Below, one piece after another: positions 7,300 to 10,032 of a stretch of DNA of 10,032 nucleotides (position 1 is its first letter; each line of letters opens with the position of its first letter). The DNA is from an uncultured Mollicutes bacterium (lineage in GTDB: Bacteria > Bacillota_I > Bacilli_A > RF39 > UBA660). The stretch spans positions 1 through 10,032 of the forward strand of contig UQQI01000055.1 of NCBI GenBank assembly GCA_900543055.1. Reading direction: 5' to 3'. Below the pieces are notes generated by a model. It worked only from the letters and a program-made list of their open reading frames with translations, did no database searches and was not told the origin of the DNA. A program made the position numbers and the translations under genes.

Positions 7300-7740
7300 C
7301 TACTTAATAACATGAACTTTTATTTGAGCAGTTATTTCTGGATATAAGTTTATATTTACGTTATGAAATCCTAATGATGAAATATTGTTAGTTAATTCAA
7401 TAGAACTTTTTTCTATTTTATAACCTTGTTTTGCTAGTTCATCTTTTATTTGTTTAATACTTATACTTCCAAAAACTCTATCTCCTTCTCCTGTTTTTAC
7501 TTTAAATTCTAAAGTTACTTTTGAAAGTTTTTCTTTTAAAAGTTGTGCTTCTTCTTTATTTGCAGCATCTTCTTTAGCTTTTTTTGTTTGTTCTTGATTT
7601 AGTTTAAGTAAATTTTCTTTTGTCTTCTTTACTGCATAACCGTTTTTAATTAAAAAATTTTCTGCATAACCATCTTTTACATTTTTTACTTGCCCTTTTT
7701 TTCCTTGATTCTTTAAATCTTTTATGAAAATTACTTCCAT
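7300..7740 (-). CDS. rplI: 50S ribosomal protein L9
   Basis: L9 binds 23S rRNA near the L1 stalk and extends from the ribosome surface; it helps reading-frame fidelity. The 146 residues have the N-terminal domain signature GKKGQVKNVKDGYAENFLI (13-31), a lysine/glutamate-rich connecting helix (about 41-75) and the C-terminal domain (about 76-146, with KTGEGDRVFGSIS). The frame also offers a GTG at 7749, but that codon overlaps the AAGGAAGG ribosome-binding site (complement 7749-7756). The ATG at 7740 has proper spacing and gives the usual L9 start (MEVIF). One base separates it from the gdpP stop (TAAAATG), so it is likely translationally coupled. Confidence 0.97.
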   Translation of the reverse strand: MEVIFIKDLKNQGKKGQVKNVKDGYAENFLIKNGYAVKKTKENLLKLNQEQTKKAKEDAANKEEAQLLKEKLSKVTLEFKVKTGEGDRVFGSISIKQIKDELAKQGYKIEKSSIELTNNISSLGFHNVNINLYPEITAQIKVHVIK

Positions 7741-7741
7741 T

Positions 7742-8725
7742 TTATTCACCTTCCTTTAAAAGTTTTTTTAATTCTTGTTCTACTTTTGAAATTGTTGTTT
7801 TTTCAATTACAGCTGCTCCAGCGTTAGCATCTCCTCCGCCACCAAACTTCTTTAATATTTTTCCAATATCGTAGTTTCCTAAACTTCTTGCACTCAAACC
7901 AACTGTATCTTTGTTTAGTTTTCCAATTACAAATGATGCTTCAATGTTATTAAAGAATAATAATGTATCTGCAACTTTTGCTAAATCTTCTCTTCTATAT
8001 ATTGTATTGGCACTTGCTTTTGTAAAAGCTATTTTTTCATCTATTGTTTCAATATCAGCCATCAATTTTTGACGTTCTGTATATTCATCAACATCTTGTT
8101 TTAATAAATATTGTACTTTCTTAGCGCTTGCTCCTAGTGATGCTAAATAATATGACGAATAATATGTTTCTGCACTTGTATTTAAAGTGTAATTATTAGT
8201 ATCTAATACGATTCCTGATAAAAGTATTGTTGCATAATATGAATCTAGTTCAACATCATAATATTCAATTAAACTTGTGATCATTTCACATGTACTTGAT
8301 ACTTTTGTATCATCTATTATTTCAGCATCCTTTATTGTTGTCTTTCCTAAATCATGATGATCTACTACGATTTTTTTACTTATTTTATTTAATGCTTCTT
8401 TACTTTGAACTAATTCAGTTTTATTAGTATCTAAAATTATTAAAAGATTTTTAGAACTTCTCGGATATAAATTTTCTTCTATTTGGCTACTTTTAATTCT
8501 ATTCATTACTCCATCTAATTCTCTTAATACTTTTTCTACTCCCGCTTCATGTTCTTTGTCATCTATTATTATGAAACAATTCTTTTTCTTTTTTTTAAGA
8601 ATCATATACATTCCAATCTGACTTCCTAGAGCATCTAAATCTAAGTTTTTATGTGCCATTAAAAATATATTTTTTGCATTTCTAATTGCACTATTTAGTT
8701 TTCTTCTTTCTTTAATAATTCCCAT
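7742..8725 (-). CDS. Stand-alone DHH-DHHA1 phosphodiesterase, GdpP-like (probable c-di-AMP hydrolase)
   Basis: The 327 residues match the catalytic half of GdpP (YybT), which cleaves c-di-AMP to pApA; the gene is also in GdpP's usual place before rplI. The DHH part shows HKNLDLDALGS (25-35), LLIILDTNKTEL (94-105; D99), VVDHHDLGK (120-128) and LLSGIVLDTNNYTL (168-181; D175), which supply the manganese ligands. The DHHA1 part (about 230-320) shows IEASFVIGKL and VGLSARSLG. The two membrane helices, PAS and degenerate GGDEF domains of full GdpP (about 650 residues) are absent. This is not truncation by the window: a promoter and the previous operon's terminator lie directly upstream, and AGGAGGT (complement 8729-8735) precedes the ATG. 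The GGGH motif reads GGGGDANAGA (295-304), with Asp for His. A nanoRNase/pAp-phosphatase role (NrnA-like) is an alternative. Confidence 0.85.
   Translation of the reverse strand: MGIIKERRKLNSAIRNAKNIFLMAHKNLDLDALGSQIGMYMILKKKKKNCFIIIDDKEHEAGVEKVLRELDGVMNRIKSSQIEENLYPRSSKNLLIILDTNKTELVQSKEALNKISKKIVVDHHDLGKTTIKDAEIIDDTKVSSTCEMITSLIEYYDVELDSYYATILLSGIVLDTNNYTLNTSAETYYSSYYLASLGASAKKVQYLLKQDVDEYTERQKLMADIETIDEKIAFTKASANTIYRREDLAKVADTLLFFNNIEASFVIGKLNKDTVGLSARSLGNYDIGKILKKFGGGGDANAGAAVIEKTTISKVEQELKKLLKEGE
7749..7756 (-). promoter_or_regulatory. Ribosome-binding site that fixes the rplI start
   Basis: AAGGAAGG on the minus strand, eight bases before the ATG at 7740 and entirely within the last codons of the gdpP-type gene. 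The alternative GTG at 7747-7749 touches this site and cannot be served by it. Confidence 0.75.
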
Positions 8726-8751
8726 AGTACCTCCTATAAAGTCTTACTATC

Positions 8752-8780
8752 ATTATATAATAAATCATTATGTTTGTCTA
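8752..8780 (-). promoter_or_regulatory. Promoter of the gdpP-rplI-dnaB-M23-walJ-rlmH-ung operon
   Basis: On the minus strand TAGACA (8775-8780) and a perfect TATAAT (8752-8757) are 17 bases apart, the ideal sigma-A arrangement. Transcription would start near 8745, leaving a leader of about 20 bases that contains only the AGGAGGT site. It lies just downstream of the rpsR terminator, so the two operons are separately expressed. Confidence 0.85.
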
Positions 8781-8800
8781 ATACTACGGCCTCTATAAAC

Positions 8801-8827
8801 AATAAAAAAATGTAGTTTCCTACATTT
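8801..8827 (-). terminator. Intrinsic terminator of the rpsF-ssb-rpsR operon
   Basis: On the minus strand AAATGTAG-GAAA-CTACATTT is a perfect 8-bp stem closed by a stable GNRA-type GAAA tetraloop (8808-8827), followed by TTTTATT. It begins three bases after the rpsR stop codon. Confidence 0.92.
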
Positions 8828-8830
8828 ATT

Positions 8831-9046
8831 TTATCTTGAATAAGGCATTAATGCTATTGCACGTGCTCTTTTAATTTGTTTTGAAATAAATCTTTGATGT
8901 TCAGCACAGTTTCCTGTAACACGTCTTGGTAAAATTTTACCTTTTTCATTTGTATATCTTCTTAATGTTTCTGTGTCTTTCCAATCAACATTTTTTCCAG
9001 TACACATTGCACATACTTTTTTCTTTCTACGATTGAATTCTGCCAT
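8831..9046 (-). CDS. rpsR: 30S ribosomal protein S18
   Basis: S18 binds the 30S platform together with S6 and contacts 16S rRNA. The 71 residues carry the S18 core LRRYTNEKGKILPRRVTG (28-45), then CAEHQR (47-52) and KRARAIALMPYS. Cysteines C12 and C15 (KVCAMC) with C47 and H50 form a complete potential zinc site, so this is the zinc-binding (C+) version rather than the cysteine-free form known from other bacteria. The start has AAGGAGGAT in front (around complement 9052-9060). Last gene of the operon, 20 bases after ssb, which is the classical rpsF-ssb-rpsR arrangement. Confidence 0.98.
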   Translation of the reverse strand: MAEFNRRKKKVCAMCTGKNVDWKDTETLRRYTNEKGKILPRRVTGNCAEHQRFISKQIKRARAIALMPYSR

Positions 9047-9066
9047 GCTAATCCTCCTTTTTTATA

Positions 9067-9558
9067 TTAGAAAGGTAATTCATCATCACTAATTTCAATA
9101 TTTGCACCAAAATCAGCAAATGGATTACTATCTACGTCTGTACCTTTTGGGCTTGCATTATCTGCAAAATCATAAGGTGTTGGTCCTGCGTTTGTTGCTG
9201 CAGAACTTGTATTATTCATATTATTAGAATTATTTGAGGAATTTCTTGATCCTAAAAATTCAACGTTATCAGCAATTACTTCAGTAATATATCTTCTTTG
9301 ACCGTTTTGGTCATCATATGTTCTAGTTTGAAGTCTACCATCTATTGCTACTTGACTACCTTGTGTAAGATAATTTTTTACATTTTCAGCTTGTTTTCTC
9401 CAAACAACGATATTAATAAAATCTGCTTCTCTTTCTCCTTGTTGGTTTGAATAATTTCTATTTACAGCTAGTGAAAAAGATGCAACTGGAGTATTATTAC
9501 CTGTATATCTTAATTCAGGATCTCTTGTTAATCTTCCTATTAAAACAACTTTGTTCAT
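9067..9558 (-). CDS. ssb: Single-stranded DNA-binding protein
   Basis: SSB coats single-stranded DNA during replication, recombination and repair as a homotetramer, and recruits partner enzymes through its C-terminal tip. The 163 residues comprise an OB fold (1-105: MNKVVLIGRLTRDPELRYT, ASFSLAVNR, ADFINIVVWRKQAENV, EVIADNVEFLG), a flexible Asn/Ser-rich linker (106-152) and the conserved acidic tip SDDELPF (157-163). The start has AGAGGT in front. It is located between rpsF (16 bases) and rpsR, so its supply is tied to ribosomal protein synthesis as in Bacillus. The DnaB helicase it works with is in the next operon. Confidence 0.98.
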   Translation of the reverse strand: MNKVVLIGRLTRDPELRYTGNNTPVASFSLAVNRNYSNQQGEREADFINIVVWRKQAENVKNYLTQGSQVAIDGRLQTRTYDDQNGQRRYITEVIADNVEFLGSRNSSNNSNNMNNTSSAATNAGPTPYDFADNASPKGTDVDSNPFADFGANIEISDDELPF

Positions 9559-9574
9559 AAATTACCTCTTTTTC

Positions 9575-9865
9575 TTACTTATCTTCTACTCTAACAACGA
9601 TATGACGAAGTAGACTTTCATTAATTCTAGCAACACGATTAAATTCTTGTTCACTCTTACTATCAGCTTCTACTACGAATAAGAAATAGTATCCAGTGTT
9701 GAACTTATTAATTTCATAAGCTAACTCTCTTTGACCCATTGCTTTTTCTTCCATAACTTTTGCTCCTGCATCAGTTAATACTTTTTTCATGTTTTCAGCA
9801 GTCTTTTTGATTTCTGCTTCTTCCATGTCTGGTCTTACGATAAACATAATTTCATATTTGTTCAT
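9575..9865 (-). CDS. rpsF: 30S ribosomal protein S6
   Basis: S6 pairs with S18 on the 30S platform. The 96 residues show MNKYEIMFIVRPDMEEAEI (1-19), GQRELAYEINKFNTGYYFLF (44-63) and LLRHIVVRVEDK (85-96), all typical of the ferredoxin-like S6 fold. The frame extends to a GTG at 9874, but that GTG lies inside the AAGGAGGTG ribosome-binding site; the ATG at 9865 has correct spacing and the usual S6 N-terminus. First gene of the operon, behind a near-consensus promoter and a leader with two hairpins. Confidence 0.97.
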   Translation of the reverse strand: MNKYEIMFIVRPDMEEAEIKKTAENMKKVLTDAGAKVMEEKAMGQRELAYEINKFNTGYYFLFVVEADSKSEQEFNRVARINESLLRHIVVRVEDK

Positions 9866-9873
9866 TATTTGCA

Positions 9874-9880
9874 CCTCCTT
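9874..9880 (-). promoter_or_regulatory. Ribosome-binding site that fixes the rpsF start
   Basis: AAGGAGG on the minus strand, part of AAGGAGGTG (9872-9880), six to eight bases before the ATG at 9865. It rules out the in-frame GTG at 9872-9874 and is the segment that the leader can sequester. Confidence 0.85.
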
Positions 9881-9926
9881 TTGGACTTTTGGCTGTTAAA
9901 ACAGCAAGGAGTATTTTTAAATACTC
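9875..9926 (-). promoter_or_regulatory. Structured leader of the rpsF operon, possible S6:S18 autoregulatory element
   Basis: Three inverted repeats lie between the promoter and rpsF, read on the minus strand. Hairpin 1 is GAGTATTT (9919-9926) with AAATACTC (9909-9916) at the predicted 5' end of the mRNA. Hairpin 2 is GCTGTT (9900-9905) with AACAGC (9892-9897). CTCCTT (9906-9911) is also perfectly complementary to the Shine-Dalgarno AAGGAG (9875-9880). Pairing of CTCCTT with the Shine-Dalgarno encloses hairpin 2 and is incompatible with full hairpin 1, because both use bases 9909-9911. This has the form of a translational switch. S6:S18 complexes are known to bind rpsF leaders in many bacteria, but I do not see the CCG signature of the described motif. 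Confidence 0.55.
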
Positions 9927-9932
9927 GAACGT

Positions 9933-9961
9933 ATTATAACAAAAGTCTAATTTTTTGTCTA
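9933..9961 (-). promoter_or_regulatory. Promoter of the rpsF-ssb-rpsR operon
   Basis: On the minus strand TAGACA (9956-9961) is 17 bases from a perfect TATAAT (9933-9938), which has a TGT in front (extended -10). Transcription would start at about 9926, the first base of leader hairpin 1. The -35 hexamer is identical to that of the gdpP operon promoter. Confidence 0.88.
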
Positions 9962-9993
9962 GTTATTTATAAAAGAATGTTAATCCTTTTTTA

Positions 9994-10028
9994 AAATGTC
10001 ACCATATCATTAATAGAAATGTCACCAT
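9994..10028. repeat. Pair of 12-bp direct repeats at the window edge, possible insertion-sequence end
   Basis: AAATGTCACCAT occurs at 9994-10005 and again, without change, at 10017-10028, a period of 23 bases or about two helical turns. On the other strand they read ATGGTGACATTT. Repeated GGTGACATTT boxes resemble the multiple terminal repeats of IS21-family elements as I remember them, but no transposase gene is visible in the remaining bases. A pair of protein-binding sites upstream of the rpsF promoter is the alternative. Confidence 0.5.
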
Positions 10029-10032
10029 TAAT

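Noticed and set aside
7742..8725. gdpP as a pseudogene that lost its 5' half
   Set aside because: A promoter, ribosome-binding site and the neighbouring operon's terminator fill the 105 bases upstream, with no remnant of the missing domains.
2..10032. Genetic code 4 (TGA as tryptophan, as in mycoplasmas)
   Set aside because: Every tryptophan in the called proteins is TGG and no gene needs read-through of TGA; the standard code explains all frames.

Overview
The window is bacterial chromosome from a very AT-rich, Gram-positive-type organism of the Firmicutes/Bacillota. The evidence is the gene order rpsF-ssb-rpsR / gdpP-rplI-dnaB / walJ-rlmH, which is the Bacillus-type block near the replication origin, plus strong AGGAGG ribosome-binding sites, a Staphylococcus-type class I aldolase and a cysteine-containing S18. 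Within Bacillota I cannot name a genus. Missing neighbours (purA, walRKHI, htrA) and a minimal GdpP suggest a streamlined, perhaps host-associated lineage, but that is inference. All 16 tryptophans in the called proteins are TGG. None of the 13 genes ends in TGA (8 TAA, 5 TAG).

Layout. Plus strand, 2-1481: the 3' part of a lemA-family gene followed after 13 bases by pta. These converge on the minus-strand genes at a large perfect hairpin (1483-1551) that can terminate both ways. Minus strand, 1563-2447: fba (class I fructose-bisphosphate aldolase), apparently its own unit. Minus strand, 8752 down to 2532: a seven-gene unit with a visible promoter (TAGACA-N17-TATAAT) and terminator, in order gdpP-type phosphodiesterase, rplI, dnaB, a LysM-G5-M23 cell-wall peptidase, walJ, rlmH, ung. 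Its genes overlap or lie 0-12 bases apart. Minus strand, 9961 down to 8801: rpsF-ssb-rpsR, with its own near-consensus promoter, a structured 5' leader and a GNRA-loop terminator.

Biology. The right-hand units combine translation (S6, S18, L9, 23S rRNA methyltransferase RlmH), replication and repair (SSB, DnaB helicase, uracil-DNA glycosylase) and cell-wall functions (M23 peptidase, WalJ, probable c-di-AMP breakdown). The left side is central carbon metabolism (Pta, aldolase) and a LemA-like protein. Most of this is ordinary core genome.

Points that stand out: a GdpP reduced to its DHH-DHHA1 half with the GGGH-motif histidine replaced by aspartate; a wall hydrolase where walRKHI normally sits; an rpsF leader that can sequester its own Shine-Dalgarno sequence; absence of TGA stops; and a pair of 12-bp direct repeats at the right edge that may mark the end of an insertion sequence. 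I found no wholly new system, tRNA, rRNA or CRISPR array.
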